From the NCBI RefSeq assembly GCF_003014715.1, contig NZ_PYAV01000001.1, positions 1 to 64,000 of the forward strand: a stretch of 64,000 nt of DNA, in the 5' to 3' direction. A program made the position numbers and the translations under genes. Positions 16,912 to 24,338 of this stretch are shown one piece after another. The DNA is from Salsuginibacillus halophilus (GTDB lineage: Bacteria; Bacillota; Bacilli; Bacillales; Marinococcaceae). Under the pieces are notes generated by a model. It made no database searches. It saw only the letters and a list, made by a program, of their open reading frames with translations, and was not told where the DNA came from. Each line of letters opens with the position of its first letter. Within the stretch, counting starts at the first letter, position 1.

Positions 16912-18180
16912 ATGGCAAAAGAAATTCATATGCCCCAGCTCGGGGAAAGTGTAACTGAAGGTACCATTAGTAAGTGGCTCGTCGCTCCAGGCGACAGCGT
17001 TAAAAAATATGATCCGATCGCTGAAGTTATGACCGATAAAGTAAACGCAGAAGTCCCGTCTTCTTATACCGGCACGGTTCAAGAGCTTGTTGCTAGTGAA
17101 GATGAAACGGTTCAAGTCGGGGATTTAATCTGCTATATGGAAGTTGAAGGTGAAGCTGAAGAAGAAGCGCCTGTTGAAGAAAAAGCAGCGCAGGCACCAG
17201 CTCCTGAAACCGATGAAGCAGATTCAGGTATGAAAAAGCGCTATTCACCGGCTGTTTTAAAGCTGGCCCAGGAAAACGGCATCAATTTAGATCACGTGAA
17301 CGGCAGCGGCCGCGGCGGGCGCATTACTCGTAAAGATGTGGAAAGCTATATCGCTTCCGGCGGGGCTGAAGTAGCGGAGAAGACATCAACAACACCAGCT
17401 TCACAAGCGGCTGAGGAAGCACTCGTTGCCCCGGCTGGACCAACTTACAGCACGAAGCCGGCTGAAGCAGTACAAAGTGAAGCAGGAGATGTAGAAATCC
17501 CAGTCTCCGGTGTGCGTAAAGCGATTGCAGACAACATGTTGAAGTCCAAACATGAAATTCCTCACGCTTGGACCATGATCGAAGTAGATGTAACGAACCT
17601 TGTGAAGCTGCGCGAGAAGCATAAAGAAGCATTTAAAGCGCGTAACGGCTATTCGTTAACATTTATGCCGTTTTTCATTGAAGCAGTTGTCCAAGGTTTG
17701 AAAAAATACCCGCGTTTAAACAGCACCTGGGCCGGCGATAAGATTATTCAAAAGCAGGCTGTGAACATGTCTATGGCAGCTGCAACTGAAGAAGCCTTGT
17801 ACGTACCGGTCATTAAGCACGCAGATGAACAAAACATTCAAGGTCTTGCGCGCCAAGTCCAAGAACTTGCCGGTAAAGTAAGAAATGGCACCCTTGCTTC
17901 AAGCGAGATGCAAGGGGGGACATTTACGATTAACAATACCGGTTCCTTTGGTTCTGTGCAGTCGATGCCAATTATTAATCATCCGCAAGCTGCCATTTTA
18001 TCGGTGGAGTCCATTGTAAAGCGCCCTGTCATCATGCAAGATGATATGATCGCTGTGCGGCACATGGTCAACTTATGCTTGTCACTAGACCACCGTGTTC
18101 TCGATGGCCTTGTTGCCGGACAGTTTTTACAGTATGTGAAGGATTACTTGGAAAATATCGACCCTGAGCGCAGCATTTAA
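16912..18180 (+). CDS. bkdB: Branched-chain 2-oxo acid dehydrogenase E2 (lipoamide acyltransferase)
   Basis: A 422-residue core subunit. An N-terminal lipoyl domain carries the lipoylated Lys43 in MTDKVNAEVPS. An acidic, Ala/Pro-rich linker leads to the E3/E1-binding domain (KRYSPAVLKLAQENGI, about 105-145). A second linker precedes the acyltransferase domain, with catalytic LSLDHRVLDG near the C-terminus. GAAGGGGGAC is 9-10 nt before the ATG. It is the last gene of the bkd operon, followed at once by a strong terminator. Products (isobutyryl-, isovaleryl-, 2-methylbutyryl-CoA) feed branched-chain fatty acid synthesis or the Ptb/Buk ATP route. Confidence 0.95.
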   Translation: MAKEIHMPQLGESVTEGTISKWLVAPGDSVKKYDPIAEVMTDKVNAEVPSSYTGTVQELVASEDETVQVGDLICYMEVEGEAEEEAPVEEKAAQAPAPETDEADSGMKKRYSPAVLKLAQENGINLDHVNGSGRGGRITRKDVESYIASGGAEVAEKTSTTPASQAAEEALVAPAGPTYSTKPAEAVQSEAGDVEIPVSGVRKAIADNMLKSKHEIPHAWTMIEVDVTNLVKLREKHKEAFKARNGYSLTFMPFFIEAVVQGLKKYPRLNSTWAGDKIIQKQAVNMSMAAATEEALYVPVIKHADEQNIQGLARQVQELAGKVRNGTLASSEMQGGTFTINNTGSFGSVQSMPIINHPQAAILSVESIVKRPVIMQDDMIAVRHMVNLCLSLDHRVLDGLVAGQFLQYVKDYLENIDPERSI

Positions 18181-18195
18181 ATGAATGAATGAGCT

Positions 18196-18232
18196 AAAAA
18201 CTTGCGGTGAGTTTCATGACCGCAAGTTTTTT
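18196..18232 (+). terminator. bkd operon terminator
   Basis: AAAAACTTGCGG / CCGCAAGTTTTTT stem of 12 bp with a 12-nt loop and terminal T run, 15 nt after bkdB. Confidence 0.93.
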
Positions 18233-18337
18233 ACGTTTATGACGGTTGAACTGCACGTGTGGGGGGTAGTGTGCGCGAGCACGAAACCTGGGCACAAATG
18301 CTGCATAAAACGATCGTTAAAAATTATAATTCACCTG

Positions 18338-18366
18338 TTTACAAAGCGTAACCATTACGGTATTAT
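18338..18366 (+). promoter_or_regulatory. Sigma-A promoter of znuA
   Basis: TTTACA and TATTAT are separated by exactly 17 bp. One Zur-like operator (18347-18359) lies inside the spacer, and another lies just downstream of the expected start point. Confidence 0.75.
18347..18359. promoter_or_regulatory. Zur-like operator 1
   Basis: CGTAACCATTACG, an inverted repeat close to the Bacillus Zur core CGTAAT-N-ATTACG. It is between -35 and -10, where bound repressor would block RNA polymerase. Confidence 0.75.
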
Positions 18367-18388
18367 ACATGTTGTACTTAATGAAAAA

Positions 18389-18401
18389 CGTAATCGTTAC
18401 G
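18389..18401. promoter_or_regulatory. Zur-like operator 2
   Basis: CGTAATCGTTACG, flanked by AAAA and AAA, is the better match of the two. Its centre is 42 bp (four helical turns) from operator 1, so two repressor dimers would bind the same DNA face. Confidence 0.78.
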
Positions 18402-18418
18402 AAAGGTGAGGTTTGAGT

Positions 18419-19585
18419 ATGAAAAAGTTTTCCGTGCTTGCTTCAGTTGCGATCAGTACATCTCTTGTGCTTAATGCTTGCGGCGATGAAGAAGAAGCTT
18501 CGAACGATACAGAAGATGACGCTGAAGAATCTGCAAGCGAAAATGAAACAGAAGATGATGATGATGAAGATGATGAAAGCGACGAAGAAGCAGTCGAGGA
18601 TCCATTACAAGTATACACGACATTGTACGCTTGGGAGGACTTTGCCAACCGGATCGGTGGAGATGCAGTTGAAGTTGAAAATATCGTTCCGGTAGGTGCT
18701 GATGCGCACACTTATGAACCAAGCCCGCAAGAAATGACTGAAATCGCTGATGCTGATATCTTTCTTTATAACGGTGCGAGCATGGAAGGATTCGCAGATG
18801 CTGTGAAGGACGTTGTTGAAGGTGAAGGCGTAGAAGTTGTACAAGCTGTAGAAGGTCTCGATTTAATCGACTACGCTCACGATCACGAAGATGATCATGA
18901 CCATGAAGATGACCATGAAGATGATCACGACCATGAAGATGATCACGACCATGAAGATGATCACGACCATGAAGATGATCACGACCATGAAGATGATCAT
19001 GACCATGAAGATGACCATGACCATGAAGATGATCACGACCACGACCATGGCGATGAAGATCCGCACGTATGGCTTGACCCTGTCAAATCTTCAGAGGCAG
19101 CTGAACATTTAAAAGACCATTTTGCTGAAGCGATGCCTGAACAAGAGGAGCGTTTTGCTGAAAATCTTGAAGAGCTGCAATCTGATCTTGAAGAACTAGA
19201 TGAGAAGTTTACTGACATGGCAGATAACGCTGAATTGGATACGTTCGTCGTTTCTCATGAAGGTTACGGCTACTGGGAGGAGCGTTACGGCATTCACCAA
19301 CTCGGTGTTACCGGCCTATCCCCGGAAAATGAACCTTCTCAGCAGGAGCTTGAAAGCTTAATTGCTATTGTTGAAGATGAAGGGATCAACTACTTCATGT
19401 ATGAGCAAAACATTCCGGTCGCAACGGCAGAAGTCGTACAAGAAGAAGTTGGCGCAGACAAATTGCAGCTTCATAACTTAGAAGCCCTTGTTGAAGAAGA
19501 TGTGGAAAATGACGAAGATTACATGAGCTTAATGGAGCGTAATATCGAAAACCTTGGCACCGCACTTGAAAGTAGTGAAGATTAA
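18419..19585 (+). CDS. znuA: Zinc ABC transporter substrate-binding lipoprotein
   Basis: A 388-residue cluster A-I metal-binding lipoprotein. A signal peptide with lipobox LNAC (Cys20) is followed by a very acidic linker. The metal ligand His residues appear in GADAHTYEPSPQEM, DPHVWLDP and VVSHEGYGYWEERYG. Between the first and second lies a His/Asp/Glu repeat (about 153-210) far longer than the usual His-rich loop; such loops are thought to capture Zn2+. ATG follows AAGGTGAGG. Two Zur-like operators point to zinc repression. No permease or ATPase gene (znuBC) adjoins it, so the partners must be elsewhere. Confidence 0.93.
   Translation: MKKFSVLASVAISTSLVLNACGDEEEASNDTEDDAEESASENETEDDDDEDDESDEEAVEDPLQVYTTLYAWEDFANRIGGDAVEVENIVPVGADAHTYEPSPQEMTEIADADIFLYNGASMEGFADAVKDVVEGEGVEVVQAVEGLDLIDYAHDHEDDHDHEDDHEDDHDHEDDHDHEDDHDHEDDHDHEDDHDHEDDHDHEDDHDHDHGDEDPHVWLDPVKSSEAAEHLKDHFAEAMPEQEERFAENLEELQSDLEELDEKFTDMADNAELDTFVVSHEGYGYWEERYGIHQLGVTGLSPENEPSQQELESLIAIVEDEGINYFMYEQNIPVATAEVVQEEVGADKLQLHNLEALVEEDVENDEDYMSLMERNIENLGTALESSED
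18877..19050 (+). repeat. 18-bp in-frame tandem repeat inside znuA
   Basis: About nine units of GATCACGACCATGAAGAT and close variants encode Asp-His-Asp-His-Glu-Asp. Units differ mainly by synonymous GAT/GAC and CAT/CAC changes, and one unit is shortened. It is coding, not a CRISPR array. Confidence 0.95.
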
Positions 19586-19611
19586 GGCTCTCTTTTGATT
19601 GTTTCATATAG

Positions 19612-19646
19612 AAATGAAGGCTGCTGCATCTCGGCAGTCTTCATTT
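19612..19646 (+). terminator. Hairpin after znuA
   Basis: AAATGAAGGCTGC pairs with GCAGTCTTCATTT (one G-T pair); the T run is within the stem end only. It is a probable terminator for the monocistronic znuA. Confidence 0.6.
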
Positions 19647-19691
19647 AAGCGTTGAATTTCGCTATTTATCCATCTGTTGTAAGCCGGATAA

Positions 19692-19720
19692 TTGCGAATC
19701 TGTCGCTGACACGATAAAAT
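19692..19720 (+). promoter_or_regulatory. Sigma-A promoter of brxB
   Basis: TTGCGA, 17-bp spacer, TAAAAT; the gene's GTG lies about 34 nt after the -10 box. Confidence 0.6.
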
Positions 19721-19753
19721 ACAAGTGGAACAATTTATAGGGAGGTCGATGAC

Positions 19754-20179
19754 GTGGAATTTAACTTTTTCATAAATGATGTGGTGCAGACCGCTCGCGA
19801 TGAGATGGAGAAAGCTGGATATGAAGGTTTGGAAACACCAGAAGATGTGGATCAAGTTCTTAAAGAAGATGGGACAACCTTAGTCATGGTGAACTCTGTA
19901 TGTGGTTGTGCCGGTGGTATTGCACGCCCGGCCGCTGCGTATATGAAAAACTATGATACGAAGCCGGATCGGTTTGTCACAGTATTTGCTGGTCAGGATA
20001 AAGAAGCGGTTGAACAAGCACGGTCTTACTTCACTGGTTATCCGCCGTCCTCGCCGTCGTTTGCTTTACTAAAAAATGGCGAGATTCAAACAATGATTGA
20101 GCGCCACGAAATTGAAGGCCATGAACCGATCGAAGTTGTGCAAAAGCTTGAACAAGCATTTGACGCGCACTGCAGCTAA
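19754..20179 (+). CDS. brxB: Bacilliredoxin (BrxA/BrxB family, YqiW position)
   Basis: A 141-residue thioredoxin-fold protein of the YphP/YqiW family, which removes bacillithiol from S-bacillithiolated proteins. The active-site CGC motif is in NSVCGCAGG (Cys54, Cys56), with the conserved [15 protein letters not shown] cis-Pro region (about 95-109). GGAGG lies 8 nt before a GTG start; the nearby ATG is out of frame. Its place after the bkd operon is the place of yqiW in B. subtilis, hence brxB rather than brxA. It has its own promoter and terminator. Confidence 0.92.
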   Translation: MEFNFFINDVVQTARDEMEKAGYEGLETPEDVDQVLKEDGTTLVMVNSVCGCAGGIARPAAAYMKNYDTKPDRFVTVFAGQDKEAVEQARSYFTGYPPSSPSFALLKNGEIQTMIERHEIEGHEPIEVVQKLEQAFDAHCS

Positions 20180-20195
20180 TGGAATCTTCAATGAT

Positions 20196-20228
20196 GCCCC
20201 TGTTTGCGTTAAGCTGCAGGGGCTTTTT
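20196..20228 (+). terminator. brxB terminator
   Basis: GCCCCTG / CAGGGGC stem with a 14-nt loop and five T. Confidence 0.88.
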
Positions 20229-20236
20229 AGCGTTGA

Positions 20237-20266
20237 TTGACGATAAACCGTAAAGTTTTGTATAAT
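20237..20266 (+). promoter_or_regulatory. Sigma-A promoter of the 20304 gene
   Basis: TTGACG, 18-bp spacer ending TG, perfect TATAAT. The predicted leader is about 30 nt, ending in AAGAAGGGG before the ATG. Confidence 0.75.
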
Positions 20267-20303
20267 GCATGAGATAAATGACAAACAAAGAAGGGGTTTG
20301 GAC

Positions 20304-20669
20304 ATGGAAGAGTTTTATCAGCGTGTACAAGTTTATTTGAACATGGAAGAAGAGATCGACTTTGACGAGTTTGAAGCTTTTTATAAAGAAGTCATGAAAG
20401 AACTTGATGCCAATGGTTTAGAGCTTGAAGAAGAGGATCTTTGGAAAGCGCTCTTTATTGTTGAGAGTTTAACATCAAATGCAAAAAGCCGGATCAAAGA
20501 AGATAAGAAAAAGCAGAAACGTAAAAAGTATAAAAAAATGCATGAACGTACGAAGGTATGGGCACAAAACTTTACGCTCCGTCTCCACCGTGCCGGCTAT
20601 AATGAAGACCAAATCAATCAACGCTTTGAAGCGATGCTCGCTGAAGATCCGACAAAGGAGCAGGCGTAA
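20304..20669 (+). CDS. Small charged cytoplasmic protein of unknown function
   Basis: A 121-residue protein rich in Glu and Lys with no hydrophobic helix. The N-terminal half is acidic (MEEEIDFDEFEAFYKEV). The middle is a highly basic stretch (about 68-83, IKEDKKKQKRKKYKKM), and the rest resembles a helical domain (NFTLRLHRAGYNEDQINQRF). Nucleic-acid binding through the basic patch is conceivable but not shown. ATG 20304 follows AAGGGG; an ATG 13 codons upstream overlaps the promoter. Family not recognised. Confidence 0.75.
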   Translation: MEEFYQRVQVYLNMEEEIDFDEFEAFYKEVMKELDANGLELEEEDLWKALFIVESLTSNAKSRIKEDKKKQKRKKYKKMHERTKVWAQNFTLRLHRAGYNEDQINQRFEAMLAEDPTKEQA

Positions 20670-20721
20670 AATAAGGCCCGTGCTGAAAGAAATGACTCTT
20701 TTTGCGCGGGCGAAAAATTTA

Positions 20722-20750
20722 TTGACACTGCTGTGTTGCTCTGATAATAT
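20722..20750 (+). promoter_or_regulatory. Strong sigma-A promoter of tRNA-Arg
   Basis: TTGACA, 17-bp spacer, TAATAT; the tRNA 5' end is 26 nt after the -10 box. Confidence 0.85.
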
Positions 20751-20775
20751 AATTTATGTCGCAAACGAAATAGAT

Positions 20776-20850
20776 GCGCCTATGGTGAAATGGATATCAC
20801 GCGAGATTCCGGTTCTCGTATTTCAGGTTCGAATCCTGATAGGCGCGCCA
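20776..20850 (+). tRNA. tRNA-Arg (anticodon CCG)
   Basis: A 75-nt cloverleaf: acceptor stem GCGCCTA/TAGGCGC with discriminator G and encoded CCA, anticodon stem CGAGA/TCTCG around loop TTCCGGT (anticodon CCG at 20809-20811), T arm with GGTTCGAATCC. It reads CGG codons. It stands alone between its own consensus promoter and terminator. Confidence 0.96.
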
Positions 20851-20865
20851 AATGATGAAAACGAC

Positions 20866-20894
20866 CCTCAGTTGCTATGCAGCTGAGGTTTTTT
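20866..20894 (+). terminator. tRNA-Arg terminator
   Basis: CCTCAGTTGC / GCAGCTGAGG stem (one G-T pair), TAT loop and six T. Confidence 0.92.
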
Positions 20895-20919
20895 AATCTT
20901 GAATCAGGAGGATGACCTC

Positions 20920-21951
20920 ATGTTTCCGATTGGTTATCGGACCATTAAAACAGCTTTGGGGGCTGCACTTGCTGTCTTTCTTGCACAGCAGCTCAATTTA
21001 GATTTTTACGCTTCGGCAGGAATTATCACGATTTTATGTATCTCTGTTACAAAAAAAGATTCGTTGAAAGCATCATGGGAACGGGTCGTGGCGTGCTTAG
21101 CCGGAATGCTTTATGCCGGCGTATTGTTTGAGCTTTTTGGCTATGAACCATGGGTGCTTGCGTTATTGATTTTATTATTTATCCCAAGCATGGTGAAAAT
21201 TGATGCGAAAAAAGGGATCGTTACAAGTGCGGTCATTATGCTTCACATTTACACCTTCGGGATGATCACCCCGGCCGTTGTGCTCAATGAACTGCTCTTA
21301 ATTGCGATCGGGATTAGCGTAGCACTTGTGATGAACTTATACATGCCAAGTGTTGAGCACAACCTGCTTGAAGATCAAGTTCGGATTGAAGAAACGTTTG
21401 CTTCGGTCTGGAAAGAGTACGCTCGTTTTATTCGTGAGCAGGAGACCGATTGGGACGGAAAAGAGTTGGCGGAAGCACCTGTTTTCATTGAAGATGGGAA
21501 AACGAAAGCACTGCAGAGCATTGAAAATCACGTCTTTCGCTATGATGATTACTTTTACCGTTATTTTCATATGCGGGAAAAACAGCTTGAAGTACTCGAA
21601 CGAACACTGCCGTTTGTGTCGACCCTCGACCGCTCGGTTTGGCAGGGGGAAAGGATCGCAGCTTATATGGATCGGTTAGGCAAAGGGGTACACCCTGGCA
21701 ACACTTCAAAAGAAATGCTTCAGGAGCTTGCAGATGTGAAAGAAGAACTTCAGCAAAGTGAGCTGCCGCAAACGCGCGAAGAATTTGAAGTTCGCTCGGC
21801 GCTGTATTATATCCTGCATGAGATGGAACAATACTTAAATATTAAGCGGCGCTTTAAGCCGGATGATGAGCGGACGGAGACCGCGAACCAGGAGAAGCAG
21901 ACGCGCCGGCAGCGCCGAAAAGAAAAGTTAGCAGCGCGGCAGCAGCGTTAG
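20920..21951 (+). CDS. yqjA: Aromatic acid exporter-like membrane protein (YqjA, DUF939)
   Basis: A 343-residue protein. The first about 145 residues form a hydrophobic domain of five to six helices (FPIGYRTIKTALGAALAVF onward) like the N-terminal half of ArAE/FUSC exporters. The remainder is a charged, helical cytoplasmic domain ending in a very basic tail (RRQRRKEKLAARQQR). Gene order (after yqiW, before yqjC) matches B. subtilis yqjA. AGGAGG lies 8 nt before the chosen ATG, and upstream codons overlap the tRNA terminator. Transport substrate unknown. Confidence 0.88.
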   Translation: MFPIGYRTIKTALGAALAVFLAQQLNLDFYASAGIITILCISVTKKDSLKASWERVVACLAGMLYAGVLFELFGYEPWVLALLILLFIPSMVKIDAKKGIVTSAVIMLHIYTFGMITPAVVLNELLLIAIGISVALVMNLYMPSVEHNLLEDQVRIEETFASVWKEYARFIREQETDWDGKELAEAPVFIEDGKTKALQSIENHVFRYDDYFYRYFHMREKQLEVLERTLPFVSTLDRSVWQGERIAAYMDRLGKGVHPGNTSKEMLQELADVKEELQQSELPQTREEFEVRSALYYILHEMEQYLNIKRRFKPDDERTETANQEKQTRRQRRKEKLAARQQR

Positions 21952-21974
21952 CGCTAAGAGCAGGAGGCAGTGAT

Positions 21975-22499
21975 ATGTCAGTGCTTTTGACAGCAGTTTT
22001 ATCGTTTGCAGCGGTGGTGCCACTTTGGCCGCTCGATCTTCCCGCGTGGCCGGGAGAGGAAGAGCTCGTGATTAACACAGCTGAGCAGGAACTTGGGGTA
22101 ATTGTAGAAGAACAGCTTGAAGACGTTTATCCAGTCGCAAGCGGCACGCCGCAAACCCCTACACCGCCGGGGGTGTATCAAGTCATAGTGAAAGCTGAAA
22201 AGCCTTATTACCGTGCGGAAAACATTGAAGGCGGCGATCCGGATAATCCGCTTGGCTCTCATTGGATTGGCTTAGATGTTCCGGGAAGCGATGGACGCAC
22301 ATACGGAATTCATGGAACAAATGAACCGGAAAAGATAGGGGAGGCGGTATCCAACGGCTGCGTTCGCATGTATAATGAAGATGTAACTGATTTATACGAA
22401 CAGATTGATTACGGAACGCGTGTCACCGTCGTTCATGAGCCCGGTCAGTCGATGGAGCACTTAGCGTATGAAGCGCTTACAAACGCTGGTTTGCATTAA
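21975..22499 (+). CDS. L,D-transpeptidase (YkuD domain), secreted
   Basis: A 174-residue protein with an N-terminal hydrophobic segment (MSVLLTAVLSFAAVVPLW), probably a signal peptide or anchor, then a YkuD catalytic domain. The signature HGTNEP...SNGCVRM (about 114-138) gives catalytic His and Cys. It would form 3-3 peptidoglycan cross-links or attach proteins outside the membrane. No LysM domain is present. AGGAGGC precedes the ATG. It starts 23 nt after yqjA and ends in a terminator, so the two are likely cotranscribed; no such gene is in this place in B. subtilis. Confidence 0.92.
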   Translation: MSVLLTAVLSFAAVVPLWPLDLPAWPGEEELVINTAEQELGVIVEEQLEDVYPVASGTPQTPTPPGVYQVIVKAEKPYYRAENIEGGDPDNPLGSHWIGLDVPGSDGRTYGIHGTNEPEKIGEAVSNGCVRMYNEDVTDLYEQIDYGTRVTVVHEPGQSMEHLAYEALTNAGLH

Positions 22500-22502
22500 A
22501 AA

Positions 22503-22531
22503 AAGACCGCGGCTTTGAAAGCTGCGGTCTT
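22503..22531. terminator. Bidirectional terminator between L,D-transpeptidase and prli42
   Basis: AAGACCGCGGCT / AGCTGCGGTCTT with a 5-nt loop. On the minus strand the stem is followed by a run of eight T, on the plus strand by TAAAAC, so the minus direction is stronger. Confidence 0.88.
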
Positions 22532-22540
22532 AAAACTTGC

Positions 22541-22630
22541 TTAAATCATCGCAAGGCCGGTTAAAAGGCTGCCGAGCACGAGCGTAATAATTAAAAAGTA
22601 TATAATTATTGTTTGAAATTTGCGTGGCAT
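22541..22630 (-). CDS. prli42: Stressosome-associated mini-protein Prli42
   Basis: A 29-residue protein, MPRKFQTIIIYFLIITLVLG then SLLTGLAMI, made of a short basic head and one membrane helix. The pattern (basic start, helix, TLLTG-like end) matches Prli42, which anchors the stressosome to the membrane in Listeria and is widespread in Firmicutes. GGAGGG lies 7 nt before the ATG, and the gene ends just before a strong minus-strand terminator. The stressosome controls sigma-B, so its presence supports a sigma-B pathway in this organism (inference). Confidence 0.85.
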   Translation of the reverse strand: MPRKFQTIIIYFLIITLVLGSLLTGLAMI

Positions 22631-22745
22631 AGAAGATCCCTCCAAATGTAATGGACTTTGATTTCTATTGTACGAAAAAACGAGGATAGGCTCAAGGTGT
22701 CACAGCAAGTTCATCATAAAGAAGATGAAAAAAGGGGGCGGTGTT

Positions 22746-23189
22746 ATGTTAGGAGAAGCACCTGAAAAAATTGATCACCTCGGTCTGGCCGTTCATTCAC
22801 TTCAAGAGCATCTGCCGTTTTATACGGATGTGCTCGGTTTAACCCATGAAAAAACAGAGGAAGTACAGGCGCAAGGCGTTAAAGTTGCTTTTTTAACAAT
22901 TGGTGAAGCAAAATTTGAATTATTAGAGCCAGTATCAGCAGAAAGCCCGATTGCAGGCTTTTTAAACAAACGCGGTGAAGGTATTCATCACGTTGCCCTC
23001 CGCGTTACAAATATTGAAGCCCGCATGGAAGAAATGAAACAAGCCGGGATCCGGACGCTGCAGGATCAACCTGTCACCGGGGCCGGCGGAGCACTTGTTG
23101 CTTTTTTGCATCCGAAAGATACAAAAGGCGTGTTGTATGAATTGTGCGAAAAACAAGACAGAAAGGATGTACATAACGATGATCAATGA
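22746..23189 (+). CDS. yqjC: Methylmalonyl-CoA epimerase / glyoxalase-fold protein (YqjC-like)
   Basis: A 147-residue vicinal-oxygen-chelate protein with two beta-alpha-beta halves. Metal ligands expected for methylmalonyl-CoA epimerase are visible: His in KIDHLGLAVHS, His in GEGIHHVALRV and Glu in GVLYELCE. AAGGGGGCGG precedes the ATG; in-frame codons upstream lack a site. In B. subtilis yqjC is followed by a carboxylase subunit yqjD, which is missing here; the M20 peptidase starts inside the 3' end instead. Epimerase is likely; another VOC activity is possible. Confidence 0.82.
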   Translation: MLGEAPEKIDHLGLAVHSLQEHLPFYTDVLGLTHEKTEEVQAQGVKVAFLTIGEAKFELLEPVSAESPIAGFLNKRGEGIHHVALRVTNIEARMEEMKQAGIRTLQDQPVTGAGGALVAFLHPKDTKGVLYELCEKQDRKDVHNDDQ

Positions 23190-24306
23190 AGAACGGTTGC
23201 TTGACGAATTTTTAGAACTTGTCCAGGTGGATTCAGAAACAAAAAAAGAAGGAAAAATTGCCCGGCTGCTTAAAGCAAAATTTGAAGAGCTCGGTGTAAC
23301 TGTGGAAGAAGATGATGCAGCTGAAACCACTGAGCATGAAGCGAACAATTTAATCTGCACGCTAGCAGGAACAAATGACGCAGCAAAGACCGTTTATTTC
23401 ACGTCGCATATGGATACGGTCGCCCCAGGTGAAGGGGTTAAGCCGACCGTTGAAGATGGATATGTGAAAACAGATGGAACAACAGTACTCGGGGCAGATG
23501 ATAAAGCCGGGCTTGCAGCGATGCTTGAAGCGATTAAAGTGCTGAAAGAGCAGCAGCTCGACCGCGGAACGGTTCAGTTTATTATTACCGTAGGTGAAGA
23601 ATCAGGACTTGTCGGAGCAAAAGCTTTAGACGAATCAAAACTAAAAACTGACTTTGGTTATGCGCTCGATAGTGATGGCCCGGTCGGTCACCTTATTACA
23701 GCTGCACCAACGCAGGCAAAATTTAATGTAACGGTTCACGGAAAAACAGCCCATGCCGGTGTAGCGCCGGAAAAAGGGGTTTCAGCAATTACTGTAGCTT
23801 CTCGTGCAGTTAGTGCCATGCCGCTCGGCCGGATCGATGAGGAAACGACAGCTAATATCGGGCGTTTTGAAGGTGGAGGCGCAACGAACGTTGTGTGTGA
23901 TCAAGTGACGATTACAGCTGAAGCCCGCTCGCTCGTTCGCGAAAAACTCGATCAACAAGTAGAAACGATGACGAAGGCATTTCAAGAAGCTGCTGAAAAA
24001 GCCGGCGCAAGCGCTGATGTTAATGTTGAAATCATTTACCCAGGCTATAAGCTGTCAGAAGAAGATGAAGTTGTCGCTAAAGCAATCGCAGCAGCGAAAT
24101 CACTCGGTCGTGAACCTAAACAGCTGCAAAGCGGTGGAGGAAGTGACGGTAATATTATTTCCGGCTACGGGGTGCCAACGATTAATTTAGGCATTGGTTA
24201 CGAAGACATTCATACAACGAATGAAAAAATGTCCATCGCTGAACTAACGAAAGCAGCAGAAATGGTCATTGCAATTATTCAAGAAACCGCCGGTACAAAT
24301 CAATAA
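23179..24306 (+). CDS. yqjE: M20-family zinc peptidase (YqjE, peptidase T-like)
   Basis: A 375-residue metallopeptidase. Metal ligands: His in YFTSHMDTV (about 80), Asp in GADDKAG, Glu-Glu in VGEESGL, and His in the final YEDIHTTNE. The dimerisation domain sits in the middle (KFNVTVHGKTAHAG). It overlaps yqjC by 11 nt (ATGATCAATGA), so translation is probably coupled. Family members are aminopeptidases or aminoacylases; the exact substrate is unknown. Confidence 0.9.
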   Translation: MINEERLLDEFLELVQVDSETKKEGKIARLLKAKFEELGVTVEEDDAAETTEHEANNLICTLAGTNDAAKTVYFTSHMDTVAPGEGVKPTVEDGYVKTDGTTVLGADDKAGLAAMLEAIKVLKEQQLDRGTVQFIITVGEESGLVGAKALDESKLKTDFGYALDSDGPVGHLITAAPTQAKFNVTVHGKTAHAGVAPEKGVSAITVASRAVSAMPLGRIDEETTANIGRFEGGGATNVVCDQVTITAEARSLVREKLDQQVETMTKAFQEAAEKAGASADVNVEIIYPGYKLSEEDEVVAKAIAAAKSLGREPKQLQSGGGSDGNIISGYGVPTINLGIGYEDIHTTNEKMSIAELTKAAEMVIAIIQETAGTNQ

Positions 24307-24338
24307 GAACAGTACATGCATAACAGGAGGATGAAAGT

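Noticed and set aside
18877-19050. Short regularly spaced repeats resembling a CRISPR array
   Set aside because: Units are contiguous 18-bp tandem repeats without spacers, in frame inside znuA, and encode a His/Asp array.
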